DNA of 64,000 nt from Rattus norvegicus (lineage: Eukaryota > Chordata > Mammalia > Rodentia > Muridae). Made by a program: the position numbers and the translations under genes. The notes below the pieces were generated by a model. The model saw only the letters and a program-made list of their open reading frames with translations. It had not been told where the DNA came from and did not search any database. Below are positions 46,288 through 57,540 of the stretch, piece by piece. The stretch lies in assembly GCF_036323735.1 (NCBI RefSeq), contig NC_086026.1, positions 53,012,039 to 53,076,038 on the forward strand, written 5' to 3'. Numbering within the stretch: position 1 is the stretch's first letter; each line of letters opens with the position of its first letter.

Positions 46288-47231
46288 CCCCGCCTTCTGG
46301 AGCCTCTGTCTGTGCCCACTTCTTCCTGGCCCCTACCCGCACGCCCCCTGACCACCCCCACAGCCCACTGCCCCAGGAGCTCCACAGAGACTTGACCAGC
46401 TGCCCTAAACCAGCCCCAAACTCCTGGGGAGCCAGGGGAGCTCAGGGCAGACCCCACTTGGCTTCCTTTTTTTTTTTATTTCCTCCCTCACCCACCCTTT
46501 CCCCATGGTGTTGTGTTCGACCGTGGCTTTGGTGTTGCTGTATCTTTCCTTTAAGGACCCCTTCCACTGCCCTATGTGTAGGGAGCCCTGTTCTTGTCTT
46601 GTGTGCTTGGGCATCCCTCCAGGGTTTGGGGAGCCAGTCCTCTCCCACCCCCCAACACTGGAATTTGTTTGTGTTCTCTTCGTTGGGAATGGAGGGCAAA
46701 GGGAGCTTCAAGATGAAGCGCACCCTCACCCCCATCCCATATGCTGCTCCTCTTCCCAGAGAGAAGTAACCCAATGTCCCCCACTAAGCTGATGCAGCCA
46801 GTGCACCTAAGAGGTTTTAGAGGAGTTCTCGGTGGTACCCAGGGGAGTCTTGTATGTGAAATAATGGAGCCAAGGGAGGGTCCTGGGCAGTGTGTTTTCC
46901 TGGTGAGGGTGGTTTTATGTTTTCTTTTTTTTTTCCCTTCTGGCCCCCAAAATGGAGTTGGCCTAGGTCTCATATACCCCTCTCCGTTAACCCCAGTCTG
47001 TTCTCTACACAGTGGGTGACCCCAGGTGGACTCTACCCACAGTTCCTACATGCCTCTGCCAACACGTGCACACATATCCATGCACACATCCCTGGGCCTA
47101 TGCCAATCTCTCATGCCCTGCCCAGGCTGAACACTGCCCGAGGCTCACCCCTCTGCCCCAGCTCTTACTCGTTCCCAGCTCAGGAAGGGATCAGCTCACA
47201 GAAGCATCCAGAGACAGCTAGGGTGAACACC

Positions 47232-47262
47232 CCCCCACACACACACACACACACACACACTT
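47232..47262. repeat. Short (CA)n in the 3' UTR
   Basis: About 30 bases of CA following a C run, inside the Nectin1 3' UTR. Confidence 0.95.
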
Positions 47263-49124
47263 CTGCCACTCTAAGAGTTCAGTGTCGCTCCAACCTTTCC
47301 TTACAGTATACAGGTTTCTCAGATGTCTCCTTATCTGTCAAGTGCTAGCAACACTTGACTCTTCTGGAAAGTCAGGGCTGGGGTCCCGGGAAGGAACTTG
47401 AGGCACAGAAGTATTGATATGGAGAAGGCTGCTTTGCGGGAGCTCTGCAAACAGTCCGAAGGGACTGCTGGTATCTCATAGGGGAAGGCTGGCCTAGATG
47501 CCACAGCCCTCAAAGAAAGTGCAGGGGCCCCCAAGAACTTGCTGCTTATCCATAGTCTGATTCCTGCTCGGTCTCTCCTGGTGCCATGCTGACCAGAGGG
47601 GAGTGTGGAAGGGCCTTCCTTTGCATGCAGACTCCCTCTCTGAATGGGATTCTGGCTTCATCAGCCGTTTGGGGCTGGGGCCTTCTCTTGAGTGCATGGA
47701 GAAAGGTCCCTCCTAGCCCTCTGTCCCCAAGCTCAAAGTGCCTCAGTTTCTCCATCTGTGCCCCCCCCCCAGATTACCCTCATTCTAAATGGGCATGCCT
47801 AGGGCCTGCCTGTCAGAATCTCAGCTAACTCAGCCCAAGGTGACACTCACTGAGGGATAGCAAATGTTGGGGAGAGGGAGGTAGGCCATTCTGTGCCCCA
47901 CGGGCACTGACCCACCCTGCCATAGGCTTCCTGAGGGAGCCCCAGCCCCTCACCCCACTCTTCCCTGGTGCTGCTATTAAATTCCCAGTCCAAGCGCCAT
48001 CTCTGACGTCCCACAGCCCACCAGTTGGGGCCCTTCTGCCAGGCCCTCACTGCCCTAGTCCCAGCCCAGGCCGCCCAGTAGCCACGTAGCAGAAGTCTGA
48101 AGCCATGCCAGCCCTGGGGCGGCTCTCCCCTCTTGGTATTGGGGACACTGGATGGGGCGAAGTTTGGAGACGATTCTGGGGCCTTTCTAGCCACAGGGCG
48201 GAGGAAGATGGAGGAGCTGGGCTGCTTCTCCCAGAAGTATTAATGTCCTTCCCATGTCACAGCTCGTCCTGATCCTCATGCTACTCCATCCCTCTCCTTG
48301 GTCCCCTTCTTCCCAAGGCAGGTGGCAGAACCTTGACTACCCCCACAGGGGCATTTCTGTCCCTCTGGGGCCATAAGACTAAAAGACTCACCCTCCGCGT
48401 CTCTCACCTTTCACGGTCATCCCCTATCCCTTGTCTTGTGATGAACTGAGGAGGCCCTGGGCCCGGACAAAGCACCTGAGCTCCCTTTACAGACCTGCAC
48501 GCCTTTCCCCCAAGCAAAGCACAATTTATAGGATCCATGCAGCAGGATCTAGGGTCCCCAGCTGTGGCACCAAGCGCTTCCAGGCAGCTGCCACCTGGGC
48601 TAAGAGAGGGCATAAAGCAGGGGTCAGTAGCTGGGCCCAAAGAGGGGGCCTTTCTTTGCCCTGTGTTTGTGGGACAGTGGACACAGCTGGCTGACAGTGT
48701 AGCAGAGAGGAGGGCATTCTGCTTCACCTTCCTGCCTCCAACACAGCTGAGCTTCTGCCAGACTGCAGAGAGTGAACCTGGTGTGTTACCTGCCCAGACC
48801 CCTCCAGTTGTCATCCCTAGCTGCCCTCCCCCTCCTGTCTCTCCACTGCCCCTGGACCCTGCTTCCCGACAGATTTTGGTATTGTTCTGGTGTGCAACAA
48901 CCCTCAGAGTCTCTTTTACCAGACGGACCTGAAAAACAGCAACACACGATTAGTGAACACATGCCCAGCACGCCGACACACGCCTTCCACAGGCCAAGCA
49001 CAGGTGTGTGTGTGCACAAATACACACGAGGAACGAACGGGAAACCCATACTAATGCTCGGGCCCCAAGCCCTGGGAAGGCACACCCTCTGCCGGCCACC
49101 CCAGTGTGCCCCAGTCACTGGTGC

Positions 49125-49130
49125 AATAAA
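49125..49130 (+). terminator. Nectin1: Possible proximal poly(A) signal AATAAA
   Basis: AATAAA in ggtgcaataaacttcctg, about 560 bases before the distal signal. It could give a shorter 3' UTR. The downstream sequence is only weakly GU-rich. A further AATAAA lies at 49457-49462 after a T-run. Confidence 0.4.
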
Positions 49131-49688
49131 CTTCCTGCCGTCCTCGAGATGGGAGAATCAGGACTCATGTCAGGTGGGTGAGGCCACCCCTCTGAGCCCA
49201 GTAGACACTGCATTCCCTTTCCTGGGAGGAGGGGGGTGCTCCCAGGCCTCTGGGGGGTCCAGGTAGAGACTTCCCCAAGCCTAACTGCCAACTGAAACCC
49301 TCTCCTGGTGAGGGCAGGTGGCTCAAGCTGACCTGGGCCAGAGATAACCAGAGGTGAGGAACCCGCCTCACTGATGCTGCTTTCTGACCCTGGCTGTGAG
49401 GAATGGGCTGGGAGTGAGGGGGTGGCTTTTTCTTTCTTTCTTTTCTTTTTTTTTTTAATAAATGGAAACAAAATCCAGGAGGAGCTGTCACCCTCACCTG
49501 AGTGTGACTAAGCTTCCTTTGCTTCAGTTTCTATGTCACTCTTTTCCTCTTTGGTCCCGGGGACAGCCCAGCAGATTCTCCTGGTCCTGACCTGGAGGGG
49601 GAAGGAGTTGCCCTGCCCCCTTTTACTTGTATTAAAAAAAAAAAAAGATGGGTTGAAAATGTACTGAGAAAAAATGTACTTTTTTATA

Positions 49689-49694
49689 AATAAA
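49689..49694 (+). terminator. Nectin1: Distal poly(A) signal AATAAA for Nectin1
   Basis: Canonical AATAAA inside ttttttataaataaagtg, followed after about 35 bases by a G-run (about 49731-49745) that could serve as the downstream G-rich element. It is the last good signal before repeats and non-genic sequence resume, so it is the likely main end of the alpha transcript, with cleavage near 49705-49720. Confidence 0.75.
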
Positions 49695-50333
49695 GTGTTT
49701 AAAACAAGCCCAATTGCCTCTTGTCACTGCAGGGGGGGGGGGGGGAGCAAGAGAAGGACATAGCCAGACAGCGGGGAAGACAAAGGAGGCACCACAGCAG
49801 AGTACCCGATTCTGTAATAGGGACTCATTGAGGGGCCACAGTGGCCGCCTTGCAGGCATTGTTGAGTCCTTGCAGGCTGCAATGGAGGCATCCTTCTATG
49901 AGAAGGATGAGCTGTGTGGGGCACAGGGAAGGGATGGCTGGCATCTGCTGGCTAGAGCCAAGGCATGGGGGTGCAGGGTAAGATATAGATGACAGAAGTA
50001 CACAGCTGAGGAAAGCCTGATCTGGCTAGTGTCACAGGCAGCCCCTGCTCCAGAGCTCTTGTGTCAATCACCACCCCTCCCCAGGTCCCTCTCCTATTGC
50101 CCATTTCCTAAGAGTCACCACCCCTCCGCCAGGTCCCCTGTGGCTCTGAGGAGCTCCACAGTGGAGTGCCTGCTGTGTTAGATCCCTGGAGACGGACCCT
50201 GGAAGAGGGGGGTTCCAGCCTTGCCTCTTCTATTCTGAGGACACAGCCCCATCATCCCAGCAGCTCTCCCTGGTCCTCGCCCTTCTCTCCCAGGGGGCTG
50301 GTTGGGGGTAGCTCAACTCTCTGGATTCTCCAG

Positions 50334-50474
50334 TCCCCCCTCCTCCTCCTCCTCTTCCTCCTCCTCCTCCTCCTCCTCCTCCTCCTCCTCCTCCTCCTCT
50401 TCCTCCTCCTTCTCCTTCTCCTCCTCTTCCTCTTCTTCCTCCTCCTCCTCCTCCTCCTCCTCCTCCTCCTCCCC
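50334..50474. repeat. (TCC)n polypyrimidine tract
   Basis: 141 uninterrupted pyrimidines, mostly TCC triplets with TTC variants, about 640 bases past the distal poly(A) signal. Translates as spurious poly-Ser, poly-Leu, poly-Glu, poly-Arg or poly-Gly frames. Confidence 0.98.
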
Positions 50475-50819
50475 ATGCCAGCACCATCTGCTTCCCATCT
50501 CCTGGACTGGAATGCAGGACAAATCGACCCAGAGGGTGGGAGGGCAGGGGCTTCAGGGACTGCTCCTTCCTACCCACCATGATCCACACCGTAGATCCTC
50601 GGGCTCCTGGGGGAGGGGATGGGGTTAGGGACAAGGACCACAGAAGCCAAGTGGATTGCTTAGCAGAAAGATCTCAGGTCCACGTGGGAACAAGGCCACC
50701 TCCTCCACACCTAAGACTTGAGCAGTACAGAAAGGCAGAATCCAGCATAGAAGAGGCGGAGCCCACAGCTGTTGGCAGCTGGCTGAGTCCCTCACCAGGG
50801 CTGAGCTGTGTTTAGGGTG

Positions 50820-51065
50820 TTGATATTCGAATGGGATGCAAATTGGTTGTCTGAGCGTTTATTTCCTCAGTTTTTCAGGCTGTCTGTTTAAGTTAATTTT
50901 TAATTTGTGGGAGCAATAAATGCTTAATTACATTATTAATATATTGGAAGAGAGCAGTGGACAGAACACCCTAATTGGCATTTAACTAGAGCGTTCCGGC
51001 AAATTAGCCAAGACTTTCTCCAGCTTCGAAGAAGGAGGGCAAGCCAATTAGTCTCAGACACAGCC
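50820..51065. promoter_or_regulatory. Candidate enhancer: octamer and homeodomain cluster
   Basis: A perfect octamer ATGCAAAT lies at 50836-50843, abutting attgg (inverted CCAAT). Many ATTA/TAAT cores follow (gttaattttt, tgcttaattac, attattaatat, cctaattggc, caaattagcc). No repeat signature. Lies about 1.1 kb beyond the Nectin1 poly(A) site. Confidence 0.45.
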
Positions 51066-52079
51066 TCTGTGGGTGGAGCTTGGCTCTGGAGAAGCCAGAC
51101 CACACCTTCCCCAGGCCTGAGGCCTGATGCCTAACTGAGGAGGACAGCATCTACACTCAGCTTCCTAGTTGTATTCTGGCTTAGGAGAAACTTCATACTA
51201 GTTAGTTAGACCATAGGACCTCCTGTCTAAACTTAAATCTTTGACCAATGCCCCAGACAGATAGAGCAGGGACCCCAAGGTTAGGACCTGAGGCAGCCCC
51301 TGCCTGCATAAGGCAAAGTGTGCTTCCTGCAGGCCACTATCGCCCATGTCCAGCTGGCAGACCATTCTCTGAGCAAATCTTCTGAGTCTGCTGTAGATGA
51401 CTAAGGAAATAAACTTGACCTTTAGGATTCCCATATTTGATCATGTAGTCTTTCACATTTTGGGTCACTAGAAGCCAAGTCACTATGCTAGTCTGATTAT
51501 CCCCATTCCAAGAATTCAGAGCACCAAGGAACCTAGGTTCCAAATTAGTCATTGGCCTTCGGGCTGAGAGCTATGGCAGCGCAAGGCTGTGGCTGCAGAG
51601 GATGAGAATTACCCATTTTGTTTGAGTGGACACAGCATGACCTTTTACCTTGACCTTGAATACATAGGGGTTATGCAGATATTGGTGGGTCTCAAGTACT
51701 CTGGGCAGACGTCAGACCTTAGCATCTTACATTATTTGTTCCAATGTGACCATGCTAGTCCAGCCCCCTCACTCTGTATGTGGAGAGCTGAAGTCTAGAG
51801 AGGAAACTAGGGATAAACCCAGACATAGCCTGTAAGTGTTTATGAGCTCACTCATGGGGAGGGCCACCTCTGAGAGTGGGGAATGGGAAGTGAGGTGTCA
51901 AGAAACTAGAGGAGGGAAAGCAAGTTTCTGTTGACCAAGAAGCAATACAAGCCCTCAGTGGAGCATGAAGTAGGCATGCAAGAGCTACACTGAGCACTGA
52001 GTAGAGGTGACAGTCGCAGACTCATCGAGGAAGACTTCCTGGGAAAAATGTCAATGGATGATCTAAAATAATAAGGGGG

Positions 52080-52200
52080 CCAGACAATGGTGGCACACAC
52101 CTTTAATCCCAGCACTTGGGCATGCTGATTTCGGAGTTCAAGGCCAGCCTGGTCTACAAATCGAGCTCCAGGATAGCCAGGGACACACAGAGAGAGCCAC
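52080..52200 (+). mobile_element. B1 SINE
   Basis: 'cacacctttaatcccagcac', 'gttcaaggccagcctggtct' and 'ccaggatagccagggacaca': a fairly intact B1, followed by microsatellites at its tail. Confidence 0.92.
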
Positions 52201-52211
52201 GCCATAAATAG

Positions 52212-52319
<108 letters not shown>

Positions 52320-52529
52320 CAGAGACAGAGAAACAGAGACAGAGACATGCACAAACACTCCACATCGCCTACTCCACTCCACCTCTGGCCTCATCATATC
52401 CAGTTCACCCTGAACTCCAGGCTAAGACCAGGACAGGAGTTGGTATGTCTGCCTTGAGAACGAACACAATAGCACCTTTTATGTACACCATGAGCTCCAG
52501 TGAACACAGATTACTTAATCCAGAATCAC

Positions 52530-52900
52530 CCAATGCATTAATTACTTGCCTTGTTGCTTTGACAGAATAGCTAACCAAAGCAATTTAAGGAAGAGTTTTT
52601 TCTGATTCCCTGTCTGACTGTGAGGTTCTTCTCAGTGAAGGAGTCATAGGGTCAGGAGCTCAAGGGCTGATGACATTGTATCCACAGTCAGGAAGCAGAG
52701 GGAATAAGTGTTCATGTTCAGTTTTTTTTTTCACTCGGTCTGCGGCCTGAGCCTAGGGAATAGTGCTGCCCACATTTAGGATGGATCCTCCCAACTCAAT
52801 TAGCCAAATCTAGATAATCTCTCAGAGGTACACCAAGAGATGTGTTCCATAATGATTCTAAATCTTATCATGTTGACAATCAAGATTAGCCCTCACAGTT
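52530..52900 (-). mobile_element. LTR-type rodent repeat remnant, antisense
   Basis: 'acagaatagctaaccaaagc' near the start and 'atcatgttgacaatcaagat' then tagccctcacag at the end. Non-coding, same family type as at 6.5 kb. Confidence 0.5.
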
Positions 52901-53084
52901 GACTTTGCCCCAGGCAGATAGAGGCAGAACCTTGGCGCTTGGGAACTTTTAACATGCAATCCCCAAACAGTTTAGGACAGTTTAAAAGACAGCCAGATCC
53001 AAAGCCTCCAACATGACGTTGTGAGCATCCTCAGGTGTCAATCATGAAGAAGGGGAGGGTCCTGAGATAGGAGCCTGACTAAGC

Positions 53085-53182
53085 ATGATGATACTTGACT
53101 GTAAGTCTGTACTCCTAGAACTCAGGAAGCTAAGTTGGATTGTGAGGTCAGGGCAAGCCTTGGATATAAAGCAATACCCTAG
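53085..53182 (+). mobile_element. Degenerate B1-like SINE
   Basis: 'ctagaactcaggaagctaag' and 'gcaagccttggatataaagc' in B1 order, followed by a GT-rich and GA tract (53183-53222). Confidence 0.5.
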
Positions 53183-53804
53183 TGTGTGAGTGTGAGTGTG
53201 TGTATGTGTGTGAGAGAGAGAGGGGGGGTGCCATTGGCTAATAACATGCGTAGTATCTTGAACAGCAGAGTAGTTGGGTAGTTAGGTAACATGGTAAAAT
53301 AGGGCTTAGGTACCAAATATGCCATTATTATCATTATTAACCCCCTTCATCATCCTCCTCCAAGACATAATGTCCTGGAGGATGATGTCTGTCACAGAGA
53401 TCATCACCTGGAGGCAAATAGAGGACCAGGGAATAGCTATAGCTGTAAGCAGGTATTCTGATGTTACCCCACTCCTGGATGTGGGGGCTCTGGGAACTTT
53501 CCAGAAGGAGCTTCCATAGGTCCCCTGTGAATGAAGATTCCAGGACTGTGGGGTTGGAAGAAGTGAATGTGCTTCAAGAAGGAAATTGACAGTTCCCTTA
53601 GGGCCCAGTTAGGGACACAAGAAAGGACCCTCATGATAGAAAAGGGGAAGGTAGCAATGCTTATACCCTTTCTGCCCTTCTCCCTGCCCAAAGGGCCTGA
53701 GAAGGCGTGTATTCCACCATGAATGAAAACATTTGAGAGGATGGCTGATTCCGACATCCGCAGGTCCCCTGACCTCACAGCCAGTTTCCTCTCAACTGAA
53801 GGAT

Positions 53805-54222
53805 CTAGCCTCTCTTGGTTAACTTCCTTTCTATTGTTGGGGTAAAATGCCATACCCAAATGCAACTTGGAGAGGAAAGGGTTTATTCATTCATATGTCC
53901 ACACCACAGTCCTTTAGCTAAGGAAGTCAGGGGAAGAACGCAGGCAGGAACCTGGAGGCAGGAACTGAAGCAGAAGCCGAGGAGTGCTACTTTCTGACTG
54001 GTTCCCTAAGTCTTGCTGGGCCTGCTTTCTTAACATCTCAGGACCACCTGCCCATGGGTAAACCACTCACAATAGGCCAGCCCTCCCACGTCAATCACTA
54101 ATTAAGAAAATGCACCCCAGCATTGCCCACAGGCCAATGTGACCGCATTTTCTTAATTGAGGTTTCTTCTTCCCAAATGACTCTAGCTTGTGTCAAGTGG
54201 ACATAAAACTAGCCAGCACATG
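53805..54222 (-). mobile_element. LTR-type rodent repeat (ERVL-MaLR-like), antisense, best-preserved copy
   Basis: Starts near 'tttctattgttggggtaaaa', includes 'ggagaggaaagggtttattc' (an AATAAA-containing signal when read in reverse) and ends 'gcttgtgtcaagtggacata' then aaactagccagcaca. In reverse the unit opens TG and closes near CA, as LTRs do. No coding sequence. Confidence 0.6.
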
Positions 54223-55377
54223 ACCTCTTTTGCATTTTACAACATCCTTAGGTCCGTCAGCCTCAGGAGAATCCCACAACCTACAAACCGAGGAGCAACA
54301 AGTAATGGAGCCACACAAGTTGCCCTCCTCACTGGACTGTAGACGCAGGAGAGGGAGAGGTCGTCTACCTCATCTCTAGCGCTAAGCAAAGAGGGCCCCA
54401 CAGTAGGTGCTCAGTAGAATTGAAGGCACATGAATTCGTAAAAGTGACAGTCAAAAGAGACCTTTGGGTCACACAGCCCAACCTCTCCAAAGGCAAGGCA
54501 GGGCTATATCCCCAAGCATCCAATGGACACCTCTGTTGATAAATCAGCATAGCTCATGTTATCCTGGGTAACCCTGCCTTACCCAAGGCTGTTCGACTTA
54601 CAGCAAGATATTCCCTCCCCAAGTCTCACCCACTGATTTGGACACACAGAATAATAACTCAGCCTGTCTCCTAGGATAGCCCTTACGAAACTGTTTACAC
54701 AACTGCTTATCCCTGACCTGAACAGTAATCATCAGGCCACTGAACCCCACAGCAGTGAGGCACCTGCCCTTGGGAGCCACGCGAGGCTGGGCTTACGTCT
54801 TGGTGCAATTGGTCAGCAACTCTGGGAAGGCATGGTCTCCAGGCCAGTACAGAGCCAGCACTCAAGCTGGCATCACCCGGCACCTGTCCCCTCCAGACTG
54901 CAGTGACAATGAGGTGTCAGTGTGGGATCATCCACTGTAACACATATACCACTCCACCATGGGACCGCTGAGGGTGGGAGGCTGTTTGTATGTAAGGGCA
55001 GGAGTCTCTGAAATCTCTATGTCTTCCACTCGGTCTCACTGTGAACCTGAAATTACTCCAAGAAATGAAGTCAATTCTTGACAATCCCAGTGTTCCTGGG
55101 GGAACAAAACACCATCTCCCTCTCATCCTCATGGGCACAGACAAAATATTGTTTGCCTACAACTGTGTGACCAGGACAAGATGACAGTGCAGGGGTGGGA
55201 AATTGTGTGCCCTCTCTGATGCTGACCTACCCACTCTTGTTCCACAGGCACAGCCAAAGCAGCTGACTTCATAGCAACGGCATAGGACACAGAAAGGCTC
55301 GATCCTGGTGGTTGAGTTTCTGAGTAGATGGAGAGGGGAAAAGGAGGAAGATTGGGAGGAAGGGAAGATTAGGAGGG

Positions 55378-55470
55378 CAGATGGATGGATATGTGGATGG
55401 ATAGGTGAGGGTGGATGGGACAGATGGGACAGACAAAGGGATGGACAGAATGGGTGAGTAAATATATGGG
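55378..55470. repeat. Degenerate (GGAT)n tract
   Basis: Repeated ATGG/GGAT units with interruptions. A second similar tract lies at about 55960-56052, on the other side of a dispersed repeat. Confidence 0.85.
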
Positions 55471-55479
55471 TAGGTGTAA

Positions 55480-55935
55480 AAGTCTAGGCTTTTCTATGCT
55501 GAAATAATGACACCGAGACCTGGTATATTTATTAGTGAGCCTCTTGCACTGTGGCTAGGCAGGGTTCTCACCTACCTTAACCTGACCATGCTGCCTGCTA
55601 CCCACCCACGTGCCCCATTACCTGCCTCTTAGTCTTACCCTGGCTGCCTCTGCTCCATCTGTCCTCTTACAGTGACTCTCCCTGGGGGCCTCATGGGGAA
55701 TTGTCTCTTTCCCTGGCACCCACCGAGAGACCCTCTCAGTGGAATTGAAAGTCCTCCCTCCTCTCCTGCCCAGTTGTTGGCTGATCAGCTCTTGGTTAAC
55801 CAATCACAAGTGATGGGAAACTAATTTTACATAACACCGAGACAGGAGATGCTTGACAGTGCCAATGTTGGACCAAAACAAGATCTCTGGGCACAATAAT
55901 CAGCATTTGAATACACAGCGTGTGAACCCCTCCCC
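55480..55935. mobile_element. Rodent dispersed repeat, LTR-like, family not determined
   Basis: Contains 'cctgcccagttgttggctga' and 'gttaaccaatcacaagtgat', text I associate with a rodent retroviral-type LTR repeat. It splits two GGAT-type tracts. No open frame of note. Confidence 0.4.
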
Positions 55936-55959
55936 CAACAGGTAGGGAGGAAAGAAGAA

Positions 55960-56052
55960 CAATGGATGGGTAAATGGATGGATTACATAAGTAGACAGGG
56001 AGAAAAACGATGATGGATGGATGGGTGGATAAATGGTTGGACAGATGGATGA
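55960..56052. repeat. Degenerate (GGAT)n tract, second block
   Basis: aatggatgggtaaatggatg-type units, probably once continuous with the block at 55378-55470. Confidence 0.8.
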
Positions 56053-56867
56053 ATTTTCATGTGTGCTTGCTCCAACATGGTCTCCCCTTGCCCTATACTA
56101 GGACCGTCTATCCCCATCACCTGTGGTGGTTTTCATGTGGCTCTGCTACATTTTATCTCAATGATCAGGGTCAGCACTTCAGCCTGCTGCCATTTTTTGG
56201 AAGGTGATTGGATCATCGGTTCTGATGGCAACACATGCTTCACTGTGAGCGTGTGCGAAAAGCAGGGAAAAGAAGCAGACAGAATTCAATCCCTTGGTGC
56301 ACCAAGTGTCAGCGGCATGGACCTGTGCACATCGCTAGCTGTCCTTGAGCTTTGTCTCAATCTGTGTCAACAAGCTGCTGCGGGGACTAAAGATGGTTCA
56401 TAGAGCTACTGTTTGGAGAGACGATAAGAGTGGTACCCAGCACAGGCAGTGGCTGTGCAGATCAAATGAAAACAATCTCCGTTTCAGGCATTCAACATAT
56501 ATCCCTGGACAGAGAGGGTGTTCAGTCAGGCTTAGCCAAGGTAATATCATTTCTTACCATAACTTTTAGCTCTATTTGTCTCCCTAATTAGGACGTCAAC
56601 TATTAGGACACTCATCAAATCATGGGTGATGATTTGTTCTGCACTCTGCACAGTACAAGCTCTGGTGGCCACCACCCTCTTGGTATTTTCATCCGAGCTT
56701 CCAGTTTGGGGTGGTAGCTGGCATAAGTAGCCTTGGTTAGGACCTCCACACTGTTCCACCTTCCTTAGCAGGGGACTGGGACTACTTACAGAAACAAAAG
56801 ACTATATCTACTTCCGCGAAAAGACTTCTGGGTCTTTCCAGAAGTTCCATCTGTAGAAATGGGGGCT

Positions 56868-56945
56868 TGGGGCTGTAGCTCGTGATGGAGCCCTTGTCTA
56901 GCATGCAGAAGGCCTTGGGTTTGATCCCCAGCACTGCAAAATAAT
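56868..56945 (+). mobile_element. ID-type SINE
   Basis: 'ggggctgtagctcgtgatgg', 'agaaggccttgggtttgatc' and cccagcactgcaaaa, then an AATTAAAAAAG tail: the BC1/tRNA-Ala-derived ID body. Confidence 0.88.
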
Positions 56946-57033
56946 TAATTAAAAAAGAAAAAGGAATTCAGAATACTCCAGGAGAGCAAGAGGATAGGCC
57001 TCCACCTCCTTATCAGAACTCTTTTATGAGAGT

Positions 57034-57249
57034 TAGTTGTAATTTTTTTAAAGATTTTATTTATTTATTATATATATATAAGTACATTGTAGCTGTCTTC
57101 GGACACACCAGAAGAGGGCATCGGATCCCACTACAGATGGTTGTGAGCCACCATGTGGTTGCTGGGAATTGAACTCAGGACCTCTGGAAGAGCAGTCAAT
57201 GCCCTTAACCGCTGAGCCATCTCTCCAGCCCTAGTTGTAATTTTTTTAA
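57034..57249 (-). mobile_element. B2 SINE, antisense, with target-site duplication
   Basis: The body 57052-57231 reads as the reverse complement of B2 ('tgtcttcggacacaccagaa', 'ggttgtgagccaccatgtgg', 'gctgagccatctctccagcc'). It is flanked by a perfect 18-base direct repeat TAGTTGTAATTTTTTTAA at 57034-57051 and 57232-57249. The intact duplication and body suggest a recent insertion. Confidence 0.95.
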
Positions 57250-57394
57250 CTTCCGCATTTGCCAAGGGTAAAGTGCTCAGACTGTCGGGTCCAGCTCTAT
57301 GTGCGCACACGTACATCAAGACAAAGGCTCATACACCACTCCTCCAGAGAAGACCCTCCTCTGGAGCCATGAGCCTACCTTTTCTTAATGTTTT

Positions 57395-57410
57395 CAAAGA
57401 TTTATTTTAT

Positions 57411-57464
<54 letters not shown>

Positions 57465-57540
57465 GACGCACATATGTACATGTACTGTGGCATGTGTGAA
57501 GGGGCCAGAGGACAGTTTGCAGGAGTCTTCTGATGTTTGT
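57395..57540 (-). mobile_element. B3-type SINE fragment with (TG)n, antisense
   Basis: 'caaagatttattttattatg' tail, (TG)n at about 57413-57457, then 'gaaggggccagaggacagtt'. The head half is missing. Confidence 0.7.

Larger units (their letters stand above)
33092..49715 (+). other. Nectin1: Nectin1 gene, exons 2-6 with introns and 3' UTR (exon 1 is outside the window)
   Basis: Nectin-1 is a calcium-independent immunoglobulin-family adhesion molecule of adherens junctions and synapses. It pairs in trans with itself and with nectin-3 and -4, and binds afadin inside the cell; it is also the known entry receptor for alphaherpesvirus glycoprotein D. Five exons join in one frame (33092-33442, 33940-34242, 34520-34637, 36178-36329, 45743-46287), with splice phases 1, 1, 2 and 1. 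They encode 489 residues. If exon 1 supplies 26 codons, as the family suggests, the protein has 515 residues against about 517 in human. With that numbering the Ig cysteines fall at 51 (V domain), 172 (second Ig), and 269 and 316 (third Ig), as in human nectin-1. Human NECTIN1 mutations cause cleft lip/palate-ectodermal dysplasia. Identification is by recognition of the protein; no database was searched. Confidence 0.97.
46288..49715 (+). other. Nectin1: Nectin1 3' UTR (alpha isoform)
   Basis: About 3.4 kb follow the TAG stop with no splice-bounded open frame, ending just after the AATAAA at 49689-49694. The length is in line with the long 3' UTR of mammalian nectin-1 alpha mRNA. It contains a T run near 46470, a T run near 46925, a short CA tract at 47232-47262, a C run near 47761, a T-rich stretch near 49440 and an A run near 49634. 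I recognise no SINE in it, in contrast to the flanks. The cleavage position is inferred. Confidence 0.8.

Noticed and set aside
50166..50634. Poly-Leu, poly-Ser, poly-Glu, poly-Gly and poly-Arg frames
   Set aside because: Six-frame translations of the (TCC)n tract.
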